DNA of 64,000 bases from Bacteroidota bacterium (GCA_036522515.1 DATDFQ010000001.1:18830-82829), one strand, 5' to 3'. Positions 1 to 9,047 are shown, counted from the stretch's first letter. The notes: generated by a model from the letters alone, not told the origin. Numbers and translations are program-made.

Positions 1-3000
1 TTCGGTTCCGCGACGGGGAAGGGATTGCCCACAATGTTGAATCCCGCCGCAAGTCCGAGACTGGCGGAACTCACCGGAGTCCCGACCGCGTCGATCACCT
101 GCGCGCTGTTGGATCCGAGCCAGTATCCCTGTCCCATGTTCAGCGTCGAGGGGATTGAATAACCCGAGAGCGGGCTGTACTGGAACGTGAAGAAGGGCGT
201 CGCGCCGTAGTCGTCTCCGAATACCGCGGCCGGAGTCATCGTTCCCTGCTGCATGGCGGGGCTGACGAGGTTCCATCCTGCCAGCGCGCTGAAGGAGATG
301 CTGTTGGTCGCGAGGATCGTAAACGAATGGTCGCTGACATCCGTCTGTTCATTCAGAACGGAGTCGCGCGCGATAACTTTGATGCTCGCCACGCTCGCCG
401 CCGACGGAGGCGTCCACAGTTTTGAGAAGACATTCCCGTTCGTCGAATCGATCAGCGTGTACGGGGCCCCGCCGGTGAGTGAATAATAGATATAGTGCCG
501 CAGAACCCCGGTTCCGTCCGATGACGTCCAGGTGATGTTATAGGGCGTCCCCACGACGAGGAATTCCCCGCCGTTCGGCGCCGTAACAGCCACATTCGGT
601 TTTGTGCTGTCGCCGATCAGGAGGCGGAAATCGGTCGGTATGACTGATGCCGGTGTCGTGAACACATAGAACGGCGTCGATCTCAGGTTCACGTAGTTGG
701 TGGTCGATAGATCATACAGCGTCGGCTTGAACCCGCTGGGAAGCGCAGGATCAACGGGCAGCTCCATCGTGATCACATGTGTTGTCAGATCCGAAAGTGC
801 CTTCAGATTCCACGCTTTTGCCGCCGCGGCGAGACTTGCCTCATCCTTCTTGACATCGACCGAGTAGTTCGGCAGTGGATTTCCCGGATCGAGCGGGAAG
901 TAAAGGTAGACATAGTTGGTCGGTGGAGGCGGAGGGGCCACCGTGTCACGCGAATCGACACCGTCAAGGGCAGCCGGATCCACGCCTGCGAAGACGGAAT
1001 TCGAGGTCGGGCTTCCGTATGCTCCGGCCGAAATTCCTCCACCATGAGCGCCATGGTTGCTTTGACCGATCCAGGGGAAATAGTTCACGTTTTCGCTCGC
1101 GCCATTACCCAGATTGCCGGGCGGGATGGTGTTTTTCACCGTCGCGACCGATGGTGCAGGCGAGGTTGGGACTTCAATCGTCCCGGTGGGATCGCTCGGA
1201 CCGAAGATGCTGCCCCAGTAGTTATTCGTCGCATTTACCGTGGTGCTAGGGGAGGTGTTGTCGTTCTGGACGCCGATCGCATTCCCCGAAATTTGGTTGC
1301 CGTGCGCGACAAGCTGGTCGGAGATCGTGCCTACAGGCACGAGGATCCCGGCATCCACCATGTTCGTAATCGTATTGTTCAGTACCTGGATGTTCTGGTT
1401 TATCCCGGTGCCGAAGAAGCTCGCGAGGCGAACCCCCCTGTACCCTGCGTCAAGGCTGTTGTTCTGGATGGTGACGCCGTTGTTGCCGAGTGCAAGGAAG
1501 ATACAGGAGCTCTGGTGGAAGCCGGACGGACCCGAGCTGCTGGAGCTGTTCCCGCTGACGTTCACGGTCACATCATTGACCAGGACGAGGAAGCTGCCGT
1601 CGTTATGGCTCGTGTTGTTTGTGATCGTCAGGTTCGTGCACTTGTCGATGTTGACTGCGGCATAATCGCCTCCGTCTCCAAGGTCATGCCCCGAGAAGCT
1701 ATTGTTCGTGATGGTGAGATTGTTGCTCGGTGCCGATGCCATCCAGATACCTGCATCCTTTGCAAAGAGGTCGCCCGGATCGTCAAAGAAGGCGTTCTTG
1801 TCAATGGTCATGTTGCTCGACACGTTTGCATCCGGCCCCTGGACGTGTGCGCCTTCGTAGAGGTTCTGGAATCTGTTGTTCGTGATGTGGACCCCGGAGG
1901 TGGGTGTCCCGGCAGCGGCGTTGATACCCCAGGTTTGGGCGCCTGCCGTCCCGGCCCCCTGGATCGTGAAGCCGTCAATCGTCACGTTATTCGCACTGAT
2001 AGAGAAGGCCGAGTTGGAGGGACCGCCGGTCTGTGCAACGACGATCGATTCAGATCCCGTTCTCCCGCGTGCATCGACGCCGGCCCGAACACCGTTCAGG
2101 GTCACGGTTTTGTTGGCTGCGACCGCCTCATTGTACGTCCCTGCGGCGACGCTCACCGTACTGCCGGAAACGAGGTTGACACCCTCCTGGATGCGGCCGG
2201 TCGCTCCGGTTTGCGGGCTCGCCGCACTCACGTTGAGGTATGAAAAATCGCCCTGGAACCCGGAGGTGACCGGTTGGGTGTCGGTGCCCGCGTTGAGCCA
2301 CGGGGTGTAATCGAGACTTCCGGACATGAGTCCGAGGATGGTGCTCTCCGTCGCGCTTCCCCACCAATTTGCCGAAGCATCCTGCTGAACGCCGGTCGAG
2401 TTGTATGCGGCGTACGTATTCCCGCCGAGACTATTGGAGTTGACCGTCGCACTCAGGGTCGCTCCCGCGTCCTTATAGAAGTAGACGCCGTATCCCCAGC
2501 CCGTCACCATGTTCTGCGTCGCAGTCACGTTCAGGGTCGTCGTGCCGAGCGCGTCAAGTTCCAAACCGGTGCTCCCGGTACCCTGGCCGGTTACCGAATT
2601 CTGAGAGATCGTCGTTGTGGTCGTCGTCGTAAGGCTCGAAGTAGCGCGAACCTGACCCTTTATCGGGGCGGGCTCCTGGTCGAACGGCTGCGGGTTCACT
2701 CGAGGTTTTCCCCCCGGGTCGGCAACGATGCCCCAGAAGGCGGAAGTTCCCACACCGGCAACCGTCGCCGCAACGGTATTTCCGGTGATCGACCCGCCGA
2801 CATCGATGTAGTAGATCCCGACCGTCGATTCATTGATGATGTTGTTTGTCGCAGAGATTGTACCGGAAGGTTGGTACAGCAGCAGGCCGCATGCGACATC
2901 CGTGTTGGGTGTGTAGGCAACTGCGCTCACCGTGTTCCCGGTGATTGAGCCCGTTGCACCGAATCCGATCTGAATCCCATTCTGGGCGTTGAAGTTGATC

Positions 3001-4613
3001 GCCCCAGCTCCGGTGACGGTGTTCCCCGAAACGTTCGCCGTCAGATTGGTGCCGTTCAGAGCCATGCCGTTCTTCTGGAAACCGCTGATCGTGTTGTTGC
3101 TGACATTGAGCGTGCGGAGCGTGGCGGTGGTCACGTTGGCATATATGGAGACACCGTGCTGATCGCCGTTGATCGGAGTTTCGCGGATATCCTTGATATC
3201 GCAACCGTCGATGGTTCCACCCGCATTATAGTACGCCACGCCGATAAACCGGTAATTGCCGTTTCCACGCCCCGCTCCGTCCACTCTGAGGCTCTTTATC
3301 GAGACGCCGTTCGCGTCGTGGACATAGAGGATCGGATAGTTGTTGGCGCTCGTCGCGAAGAACTTGACGAGAGTCACGGGTGATTTGACGATTGTCGAGG
3401 TCGAGGAGGCGCCCCGAAGCGTCAATTGTGAAGTGAGTTCGAGTTGTTCCTCGTACGTCCCCGCAAGCACCTGCACGGTGTCGCCCGCAACCGCCTTGTT
3501 GATCGCATACCGTTGAATCGCGCTGTAGATTCCCTTGATATTGGTGAAGGGGGGAGAATCCCAGCTGCGTGCGTCGACTCCCGGAGCCCACGCGATTGCC
3601 GCCTTGTCGAACGTATTGTTCGCGGCGATCGCCCGCCAATCCGGATTTTGATACCCGAGCGCGGCGGCATACGTTCCCCAGGCGATCACGTGCCTGCGGT
3701 CCGCAGCGCTGAATGTGTTGCCGGTAATCGTGGCCGCTCCGACCGGGTACGCATCCCATGGATCGACCCCCGGTCCGACAAATGCGATGCCGTCCACATA
3801 GTTCGTAAAGGTATTGCCGGTAATCACGCGTCCGCTGACGGGCCCGCTCCAGCCGGCGCCGCTCGAGAAGCGTATCCCGTCGGCATCCGGTCCGCCCCCC
3901 TCGAGAAGGTTCCCTTCGAAGCGATAGGCGACAAGATGCGATGTGTTCGTCCCGGAATTGTAATGATTATCGTCGACGTAGAGAGCCGCCGTCGCGTCGA
4001 GTCCGTGCAGCTTGCAATACTTGATGATGCAATTATCTCCGACGACCTCGATGGTCTTGTTGTTGTCGACCGCCCATCCCGTGACGTCCAGGCCTGTGAT
4101 CGTGACATTGTCGGCTGCGACAAAAATGGCGTCGGCGCCGAAAGTCGGAAGATTTCGCTTTGCCGAGACGAAGGCCGCGACGCTGGAGTAGCTGGTGATG
4201 GGCGCCCCGCCCGCAGTCACACCCTGAATCGTGACCGATTTGTTGACGAAAATATTAAAGTCGTTGCCTCCCGCGCCGCCCGTCACCGGATCGCGGCCGT
4301 TTGCCTCGTCTATATTGTATGTTCCCGGAAACACTTTGATCAGGTCGCCGTTGCTCGCGGCGTCGATCGCGGCCTGGATGGTCGGTTGGTCGCCCGGTAC
4401 GTTAATCGTGACGGAGGTTGCGGATGCGGCGGATCGTGTAGCGGGACTTTTCACCGGAGCGCTTCCTGTTAAGACGCGATCACCGAGGATTCCTCTGTAC
4501 GGAGCCACCTCATCGGTCCGGATCTTTGCTGTTTGTTGTTGCGTCCGGATTGTGCCGGTGCAGAACATCATGGCGCAGCCGAGCGTCATCACGCAAATCA
4601 TGAACTTACTCAT
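1..4613 (-). CDS. Giant secreted parallel beta-helix protein (partial, C-terminus beyond window)
   Basis: An uninterrupted reading frame runs on the minus strand from an ATG at 4613 through position 1, giving at least 1,537 residues with the end missing. GAGGAGG sits about 7 bases before the ATG. A hydrophobic signal peptide fills residues 1-24. Three modules each open with the 'IQxAIxxAxxGDxxxVxxGTY' pattern of right-handed beta-helix (NosD/pectate-lyase-like) proteins, at about residues 65, 361 and 793, and continue in Asn-rich NNxF/GNTxxG coils. An Ig-like domain (TAPNGGE...YNITW, about 1340-1430) and a 'GWNLVSPAM' domain follow. The same type of domain precedes the sorting signal in the protein at 57071, so a type IX sorting domain probably lies just outside the window. 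Role: surface or extracellular adhesin or polysaccharide-binding protein (inference). The substrate is unknown. Confidence 0.9.
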   Translation of the reverse strand, partial: MSKFMICVMTLGCAMMFCTGTIRTQQQTAKIRTDEVAPYRGILGDRVLTGSAPVKSPATRSAASATSVTINVPGDQPTIQAAIDAASNGDLIKVFPGTYNIDEANGRDPVTGGAGGNDFNIFVNKSVTIQGVTAGGAPITSYSSVAAFVSAKRNLPTFGADAIFVAADNVTITGLDVTGWAVDNNKTIEVVGDNCIIKYCKLHGLDATAALYVDDNHYNSGTNTSHLVAYRFEGNLLEGGGPDADGIRFSSGAGWSGPVSGRVITGNTFTNYVDGIAFVGPGVDPWDAYPVGAATITGNTFSAADRRHVIAWGTYAAALGYQNPDWRAIAANNTFDKAAIAWAPGVDARSWDSPPFTNIKGIYSAIQRYAINKAVAGDTVQVLAGTYEEQLELTSQLTLRGASSTSTIVKSPVTLVKFFATSANNYPILYVHDANGVSIKSLRVDGAGRGNGNYRFIGVAYYNAGGTIDGCDIKDIRETPINGDQHGVSIYANVTTATLRTLNVSNNTISGFQKNGMALNGTNLTANVSGNTVTGAGAINFNAQNGIQIGFGATGSITGNTVSAVAYTPNTDVACGLLLYQPSGTISATNNIINESTVGIYYIDVGGSITGNTVAATVAGVGTSAFWGIVADPGGKPRVNPQPFDQEPAPIKGQVRATSSLTTTTTTTISQNSVTGQGTGSTGLELDALGTTTLNVTATQNMVTGWGYGVYFYKDAGATLSATVNSNSLGGNTYAAYNSTGVQQDASANWWGSATESTILGLMSGSLDYTPWLNAGTDTQPVTSGFQGDFSYLNVSAASPQTGATGRIQEGVNLVSGSTVSVAAGTYNEAVAANKTVTLNGVRAGVDARGRTGSESIVVAQTGGPSNSAFSISANNVTIDGFTIQGAGTAGAQTWGINAAAGTPTSGVHITNNRFQNLYEGAHVQGPDANVSSNMTIDKNAFFDDPGDLFAKDAGIWMASAPSNNLTITNNSFSGHDLGDGGDYAAVNIDKCTNLTITNNTSHNDGSFLVLVNDVTVNVSGNSSSSSGPSGFHQSSCIFLALGNNGVTIQNNSLDAGYRGVRLASFFGTGINQNIQVLNNTITNMVDAGILVPVGTISDQLVAHGNQISGNAIGVQNDNTSPSTTVNATNNYWGSIFGPSDPTGTIEVPTSPAPSVATVKNTIPPGNLGNGASENVNYFPWIGQSNHGAHGGGISAGAYGSPTSNSVFAGVDPAALDGVDSRDTVAPPPPPTNYVYLYFPLDPGNPLPNYSVDVKKDEASLAAAAKAWNLKALSDLTTHVITMELPVDPALPSGFKPTLYDLSTTNYVNLRSTPFYVFTTPASVIPTDFRLLIGDSTKPNVAVTAPNGGEFLVVGTPYNITWTSSDGTGVLRHYIYYSLTGGAPYTLIDSTNGNVFSKLWTPPSAASVASIKVIARDSVLNEQTDVSDHSFTILATNSISFSALAGWNLVSPAMQQGTMTPAAVFGDDYGATPFFTFQYSPLSGYSIPSTLNMGQGYWLGSNSAQVIDAVGTPVSSASLGLAAGFNIVGNPFPVAEP

Positions 4614-5125
4614 GGTGCAACCTCCTCGAAAGAGATGAGAAATTCCTGCAGTGGGGCAGGCCTGGTGAAAGTGAAATTTGCTGAAGATGTGGGACCTCCG
4701 AACGGAGTGTCGAACGAACACTCGCTACGAATTCCTGATCAGGCGAACGACCTGGCCGGTCTGATGTGCCGGGAAACTGTCTCTGTTGACTGGAAGAGAA
4801 GGGCGATGACCTACCGTGGCCCTGAAATCCTGCTTCTCCGGTATAAAATGAACAGCAGGATCAGGAAGAAGAAGAATCACTTCTTCAAGAACATTCGCGC
4901 CGTAGAAAGTAGGAATTGCAGGACTTGATTGTCCCGCAGCGTTTGAATGGAGTGCCGAGAAATGTGCTCCCCCCTAAGCTATCTAGTCCTAACGGCGGTC
5001 GTCGATACAATCTTCCGCCGTTCCACCCGTGCTGAATCTAGATCAAATGCAAACCAGACGCAAGTTAAATCGGTCTCACAAACATTAGATTCTTCTTATT
5101 TTTGGAATCACGTGTGTGTCATCCC
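4614..5125. other. Non-coding stretch with no recognised feature
   Basis: This is the upstream region of the minus-strand beta-helix gene. Short frames exist but none has a ribosome site together with protein-like composition. No -35/-10 pair of the type used elsewhere in the window was found for the minus-strand gene. Confidence 0.5.
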
Positions 5126-5300
5126 GGGGCAACGTCTGAATTTCACCGAACCTGTCATCCTGAGGGAGCGTAGCGACAATTGTCATTCTGAGCTGAACGG
5201 AGTGAAGCGAAGAATCTCCTCTCCCGAAAGAATGAGATCCTTCGCGGAGTTTACACTGAGCGAAGCGAATGTGCTCAGGATGACAATTTAAGACACTACC
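5126..5300. repeat. MITE-like palindromic element A1
   Basis: The inner arms TGTCATCCTGAG (5153-5164) and CTCAGGATGACA (5274-5285) are a perfect 12-bp inverted repeat. The right end (5285-5300) reads GGTAGTGTCTTAAATT on the opposite strand, the family terminus. The left end is degenerate, so its limit is approximate. A second, diverged GTCATTCTGAG...GAATGAGATCC repeat is nested inside. Confidence 0.75.
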
Positions 5301-5421
5301 CATCTCCGGAGGTCTTCTCAGGGTACGGTGGCGGGATTGCCCCGGCCCTTCAATGGGAGCATTCCAGAATTCCGGCGAGAAGGTAATCCGGGAAAAACGA
5401 GTAGGTCTAGCGGGTTTTTTC

Positions 5422-5452
5422 TTGACTTTTGTCCATCCAGTCATTACTTTGG
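5422..5452 (+). promoter_or_regulatory. Promoter for lipoprotein gene at 5510
   Basis: TTGACT (5422-5427), a 17-bp spacer, then TACTTTGG (5445-5452). It matches the TTGACA-N17-TAnnTTTG pattern recurring upstream of other genes here. The start codon is about 55 bases further on. Confidence 0.75.
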
Positions 5453-5509
5453 GACATTCCCGCTTCGTCTTCTGAAGACCTCATAAACAATGAACAGGAG
5501 GACCTGTTT

Positions 5510-5986
5510 ATGAAAACATCGGCATTTCTCGCTCTATTACTCTCGCTCCTCATCTCGCTCACGGAGGGATGTTCCCCCGACTCGCCCACGGAAGCCGCCG
5601 TGCCGTTTGATCCCGGCACATGGTCGGGCGATTTTACCTATAAGGCGAATTACGGTTCGGAGGGAAGCGTGACACAGACGGGCGTCGTCACGTTCAAGTT
5701 TTCGGCTTCGGAGTACTCGTATGAAGCGACCGTGACTTCACTGGTCAATAGGACCACGACACGATATTGGGCCCCCGGTACGCTACTCAGGGACAGGGGG
5801 AATTTTACAAAGTTCGATCAGAAAGCGAATATGGTCGACTTTTCAAGCCTCCGGACGACCGACGTTCCCCAGCGAAGCCTTTATTTCCACGGCACGTATT
5901 CCTATTCCGCTTTCGGAAACTCGTTGTCCTTCTCGAAGAGTGAGGACGGCGCTTCGTTAACTGTTACGATTTCGAAGCAGGAGTAG
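5510..5986 (+). CDS. Small putative lipoprotein, function unknown
   Basis: It is 158 residues long. The ATG at 5510 is chosen because AGGAGG lies 8 bases before it and the protein then begins with a lipoprotein-type signal (MKTSAFLALLLSLL...EGC). The lipobox is imperfect: Leu is at -4 and Thr at -3 relative to the Cys. The mature part is rich in Thr, Ser and aromatic residues in alternating patterns, suggesting a small beta-sandwich or lipocalin-like fold (inference). An upstream promoter is visible at 5422. It stands alone, flanked by repeats on both sides. No family was recognised. Confidence 0.75.
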   Translation: MKTSAFLALLLSLLISLTEGCSPDSPTEAAVPFDPGTWSGDFTYKANYGSEGSVTQTGVVTFKFSASEYSYEATVTSLVNRTTTRYWAPGTLLRDRGNFTKFDQKANMVDFSSLRTTDVPQRSLYFHGTYSYSAFGNSLSFSKSEDGASLTVTISKQE

Positions 5987-6069
5987 TCGAAACCGATCCC
6001 ACCCTCCCGGGTGAGTGATCCTCCTTTTTCCCCCCTTTTACCTCAAATTACGCCGGTACATGTCCCCCA

Positions 6070-6147
6070 CGGTCAAGGGGGGTTCATTACTACCCTCGGA
6101 GGTAGGTATAGACCTACCCCCCTCGTAGTAATCAACCCCATTGACGG
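6070..6147. repeat. Long imperfect inverted repeat
   Basis: The outer arms (6070-6092 and 6126-6147) share the pattern CGTCAA.GGGGTT.ATTACTA in inverted orientation. The inner arms GGTAGGT/ACCTACC (6101-6107, 6112-6118) are perfect around a 4-base loop. It is the only copy in the window and lies in the 340-bp gap between the lipoprotein gene and arsC. The rest of the gap holds only a 9-bp hairpin, ACTTTTGAT/ATCAAAAGT (6256-6284). Confidence 0.6.
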
Positions 6148-6328
6148 AGAACAAGAGATAGCGTAGATTGCTCCACGAGTTTCTGAGAGGGCGAAGAGAG
6201 CATAGGCGCACCAACAGCGAGGCGAAGACATCCCCCTCGTTCGCTTTTGATACGGACTTTTGATTTCGGATGGGGATCAAAAGTCGAGGGCCCGTATCGA
6301 GTGGGCGGGGGGGATTGTTTTTACGGCG

Positions 6329-6763
6329 TCATCGGCGTGAGGGACCAGCGGCGATTGAGTTCCTGTAGAACTGTTGGAAGGCATCCTTGATTTCATCCCG
6401 GACACGCCGGAATTCCGCAAGAATGTGCTCCCCGGTCCCTCCCGATGCCATAGGATCGTCAAACCCGAGGTGAAGCCGGTGCGCCACATGGCCGGTGAAA
6501 AGAGGGCAGGTTTCCCTCGCGTGGTCGCAAACCGTGATGACATAGTCGAACGGCTCGTCCAGGAACACCTCGACGCTCTTCGGGCGGGCGCGACTGATGT
6601 CGATCCCCTCCTCGTTCATCACTCTGACGGCAAGCGGGTGGACCTGCCGGGCCGGAGCAGTGCCCGCCGACTCGACTTCGAGGGCGGGGTCGAACGATTT
6701 GAGAAATCCCTCCGCCATCTGGCTGCGGATGGAGTTTCCGGTGCAGAGGATCAGGATCTTCAC
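6329..6763 (-). CDS. arsC: Arsenate reductase, thioredoxin-coupled (low-MW phosphatase fold)
   Basis: This 144-residue cytoplasmic enzyme reduces arsenate to arsenite. The P-loop CTGNSIRS gives nucleophile Cys7 and Arg13. The relay cysteines Cys79 and Cys86 (VCDHARETC) and the DDP motif at 102-104 are present, so the Cys triad of the thioredoxin-linked ArsC class is complete. The usual second P-loop cysteine (NSCRS) is Ile here; that residue is not part of the catalytic triad in the family. The start is a GTG that directly abuts the TAG stop of arsM, which implies translational coupling. It is the last gene of the arsR-arsM-arsC operon. Confidence 0.93.
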   Translation of the reverse strand: MKILILCTGNSIRSQMAEGFLKSFDPALEVESAGTAPARQVHPLAVRVMNEEGIDISRARPKSVEVFLDEPFDYVITVCDHARETCPLFTGHVAHRLHLGFDDPMASGGTGEHILAEFRRVRDEIKDAFQQFYRNSIAAGPSRR

Positions 6764-7531
6764 CTACTTCGTCCCCGAGACCGTGATGGAAAACATCCCG
6801 GCGCCGCTTGAGAGCGTGTAGTCGTATTTCTTCTCCGAAGCCACTTCCACGTCCCGGAAACCGGTCCGCCGGATAATTTCAAGATACTCCCTGCGCCCGA
6901 GCGCTCCGCTGATGCATCCGGCCCATAAGGCCGCATCGTGCCTCTCGGCATCGGAGATCGCTCCGTCGATGACAATGTCGGAGATGGTAAACCTCCCGCC
7001 GCTTTTCATCACGCGATGAATTTCTTTGAACGCGGCCGCTTTGTCTGGCACGAGATTAATGACGCAATTACTGATGACTCTGTCCACGCTCTCGTTTTCG
7101 ACCGGGAGCGACTCGATCTCTCCTAGCCTGAACTCGACATTCGTCGCATTCACTTTCGCCTTGTTCTCGTTCGCGCGGCGGATCATCGCCTCGGTCATGT
7201 CGACCCCGATCACCTTGCCCGTCGATCCCACATAGCTCGAGGCGACGAAGCAGTCGATCCCGGCGCCCGAGCCGAGGTCCAGCACCGTCATTCCCTGCTT
7301 GAAGGATGCAAACGCGGTCGGAGTCCCGCAGCCGAGACCCAGGTCCGCCCCTTCGGGTATCGCCGCCCGTGCCGCATCGCCATACTTCAGAGCCATGTTC
7401 ACAAGCCCCTCCGGTTCGCAGCCGCCGCTTCCGCAGCAGGAGGTTGCCGCGTCTCCCTGCGCCTGTTCCCCGCGGGCGATCTCCGCGTACTTCTGCTTGA
7501 CCGCATCCTTGATTTCTGTGCTTGTATTCAT
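6764..7531 (-). CDS. arsM: Arsenite S-adenosylmethionine methyltransferase
   Basis: This 255-residue enzyme would methylate As(III) using S-adenosylmethionine. The SAM-binding motif LDLGSGAG lies at 84-91 and an acidic loop GVDMTEAM follows. Three cysteines typical of ArsM are visible: Cys68 (GLGCGTP), Cys156 (SNCVINL) and Cys206 (WAGCISG). A Cys-rich N-terminal patch (SCCGSGGC, 31-38) is also present, as in many bacterial ArsM proteins. It lies 26 bp after arsR and 0 bp before arsC on the same strand, so all three are probably co-transcribed. Methylated arsenicals can be volatile or differ in toxicity (family knowledge). Confidence 0.93.
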   Translation of the reverse strand: MNTSTEIKDAVKQKYAEIARGEQAQGDAATSCCGSGGCEPEGLVNMALKYGDAARAAIPEGADLGLGCGTPTAFASFKQGMTVLDLGSGAGIDCFVASSYVGSTGKVIGVDMTEAMIRRANENKAKVNATNVEFRLGEIESLPVENESVDRVISNCVINLVPDKAAAFKEIHRVMKSGGRFTISDIVIDGAISDAERHDAALWAGCISGALGRREYLEIIRRTGFRDVEVASEKKYDYTLSSGAGMFSITVSGTK

Positions 7532-7557
7532 CGAAGTTCCCTTCCTGAGAGTTATTG

Positions 7558-7902
7558 TTAACAGCAGATTCCCATCTGTTCTTTGACTTTGTCGAGCGTT
7601 CGCCGGTCGCGCCCGAGAATTTCTTCATCGATGAACCACCGCGAGAGGGAGGAGAGCAATTCCCTGTTCGGGGAGGTGAGCGATCTCGTGTTCACGCGGT
7701 AGTAGTTCCACTTGCCCCGTTTCTCATCCTGCAAAAGCCCTGCGTCCCTCAGCGTGATCAGATGGTGGGAGAGCTTCGATTGGGCCATCTGATAGACGGA
7801 CATCAATTCGCAAACGCACGCTTCCCGGTCCATCAGCAACAGCAGCAATCGGACCCGAATTTCCTCGGAGACGGCTTTGATCGATGTAAGGGTGTCGTTC
7901 AT
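7558..7902 (-). CDS. arsR: ArsR-family arsenic-responsive repressor
   Basis: A 114-residue winged-helix repressor. The metalloid-binding motif ACVCEL (Cys29, Cys31) sits in the recognition region, matching the ELCVCDL motif of ArsR. The DNA-reading helix is SKLSHHLITLRDAGLL. An extra Cys-Cys pair forms the C-terminus (113-114) and could provide a third thiol ligand. It is the first gene of the ars operon. No clear Shine-Dalgarno sequence precedes the ATG. An inverted repeat 8 bases upstream overlaps the -10 region, consistent with autoregulation. Confidence 0.93.
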   Translation of the reverse strand: MNDTLTSIKAVSEEIRVRLLLLLMDREACVCELMSVYQMAQSKLSHHLITLRDAGLLQDEKRGKWNYYRVNTRSLTSPNRELLSSLSRWFIDEEILGRDRRTLDKVKEQMGICC

Positions 7903-7910
7903 ATTGACGC

Positions 7911-7926
7911 ATCAAAATATATTGAT
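7911..7926 (-). promoter_or_regulatory. Putative ArsR operator
   Basis: ATCAA-N6-TTGAT is a 16-bp palindrome with one mismatched pair. It lies just before arsR and over the predicted -10. Binding of repressor here would block the arsRMC promoter (inference). Confidence 0.7.
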
Positions 7927-7949
7927 ATAATACGAAATATCTCCGTCAA
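7920..7949 (-). promoter_or_regulatory. Predicted arsR promoter
   Basis: On the minus strand TTGACG (7949-7944) is followed after 16 bp by TATCAATA (7927-7920). The -10 is weaker than others in the window, but it coincides with the operator. Confidence 0.5.
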
Positions 7950-8083
7950 TGGCAACTGTCAGCCAAATATGCTTATTTTGACAGTGCGCCGGAGAACTTC
8001 CATTGCATCCGGTACCGCCACCGGCGGAGTGAGACCGAATCGGCGAATCGGATTGTTACACTATTATAGAGAAGGGGAGAATC

Positions 8084-8845
8084 ATGCGCTTGAAACCCGG
8101 AATACCCACGTTCATCGCGGCATCTTTCTGGCTTTTCTCCGGTTGCGGGGGAGAAAAGCCCGCGCCGCCGAGACCGGCGGCCGCACCGCAGGAACAGGTT
8201 CAGACGCCCGCATCCGTCTCCTGCAAGATACTCCTCGAGGGTACTCCCCCGAAGATGGAGAGCGTCAAAATGAATGCCGACAGAAAGTGCATCACGATGC
8301 ACAAGGAGCCTGTCTATTTCCAGAATGTGCTGACAAACGGGAAAGGGATGCTCCGAAACGCCTTTGTGTATGTGAAAGAGGGGCTGGGTTCTCAAACCTA
8401 CCCGGTGCCGAAGGAGCCCGTCACGATCGACCAGGAGGGATGCATGTATCATCCGCACGTCATGGGAATCCGGGTGGGTCAGCCTTTGCAGGTTGTAAAT
8501 CTGGACCCGGTCCTGCATAATATCCACGCGCTTCCGAAGGTCAACGCTGGATTCAATTTCGCGCAACCGCGCGAAGGAATGAAAAAGGAGGAGGTTTTTT
8601 CCCAACCGGAGATCATGGTGAGAGTGAAATGCGATGTCCATTCGTGGATGAGCGCATATGTTGGGGTCCTTGACCACCCTTTTTTCGCCGTTTCCGACTC
8701 AAACGGAGCGTGTACGCTGAAAAACCTCCCCCCGGGGCAATATACCCTGGCGGCGTGGCATGAAACGTTCGGAACGCTGGAACAGAAAATAGTTGTTGCC
8801 GCCGGTGAATCGAAGAATGTAACATTTCAGTTTGCGGCAAAGTAA
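8084..8845 (+). CDS. Blue-copper-like (cupredoxin) lipoprotein with carboxypeptidase-regulatory-like domain
   Basis: 253 residues, with AAGGGGAG before the ATG. The signal peptide ends in a lipobox (LFSGC, Cys21), followed by a Pro/Ala linker. Residues 45-190 form a cupredoxin-like domain with a plausible type 1 copper set: His145 or His148 (LHNIH), Cys183, His186 and Met189 (KCDVHSWM). Residues 195-253 resemble a carboxypeptidase regulatory-like beta-sandwich (GACTLKNLPPGQYTL). It probably resides in the periplasm or outer membrane as an electron-transfer or copper-binding protein. It diverges from arsR across a 181-bp region that carries an ACTGTCA...TGACAGT inverted repeat (7955-7985). Any link to arsenic is unproven. 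Confidence 0.85.
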   Translation: MRLKPGIPTFIAASFWLFSGCGGEKPAPPRPAAAPQEQVQTPASVSCKILLEGTPPKMESVKMNADRKCITMHKEPVYFQNVLTNGKGMLRNAFVYVKEGLGSQTYPVPKEPVTIDQEGCMYHPHVMGIRVGQPLQVVNLDPVLHNIHALPKVNAGFNFAQPREGMKKEEVFSQPEIMVRVKCDVHSWMSAYVGVLDHPFFAVSDSNGACTLKNLPPGQYTLAAWHETFGTLEQKIVVAAGESKNVTFQFAAK

Positions 8846-8902
8846 AAACCCTCCATGGAAAGGTTAAAAGTTTTTAAACATCCTGCTCCGGGAGCAAAAA
8901 AC

Positions 8903-8925
8903 GGTCGGGATCGCCGGCCTTTTTT
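8903..8925 (+). terminator. Rho-independent terminator after cupredoxin gene
   Basis: GGTCGG (8903-8908) pairs with CCGGCC (8914-8919), including one G-U pair, around a 5-base loop. Six T residues follow. Confidence 0.75.
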
Positions 8926-8953
8926 CATTATAAATGAATGAATTTTTATTAAC

Positions 8954-8984
8954 TGGACATTTTCTGATACCTTCTTTACCTTGC
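8954..8984 (+). promoter_or_regulatory. Promoter for DUF883 gene
   Basis: TGGACA (8954-8959), 17 bp, TACCTTGC (8977-8984). It lies directly after the preceding terminator. Confidence 0.65.
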
Positions 8985-9047
8985 CGCAAGATGATGAATA
9001 CGAAGGGGTGAGGCGAACCGATACAGCAACAAAGCCGGAAGGGAACT

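Noticed and set aside
777..2243. A 488-codon plus-strand frame opposite the beta-helix gene
   Set aside because: It is the antisense of a repetitive, codon-biased gene. Its translation is Arg/Val-rich with no domain, while the minus frame gives a clean signal peptide and beta-helix repeats.
3444..4472. A 342-codon plus-strand frame
   Set aside because: It is the shadow of the same minus-strand beta-helix gene, with no ribosome site and no protein-like pattern.
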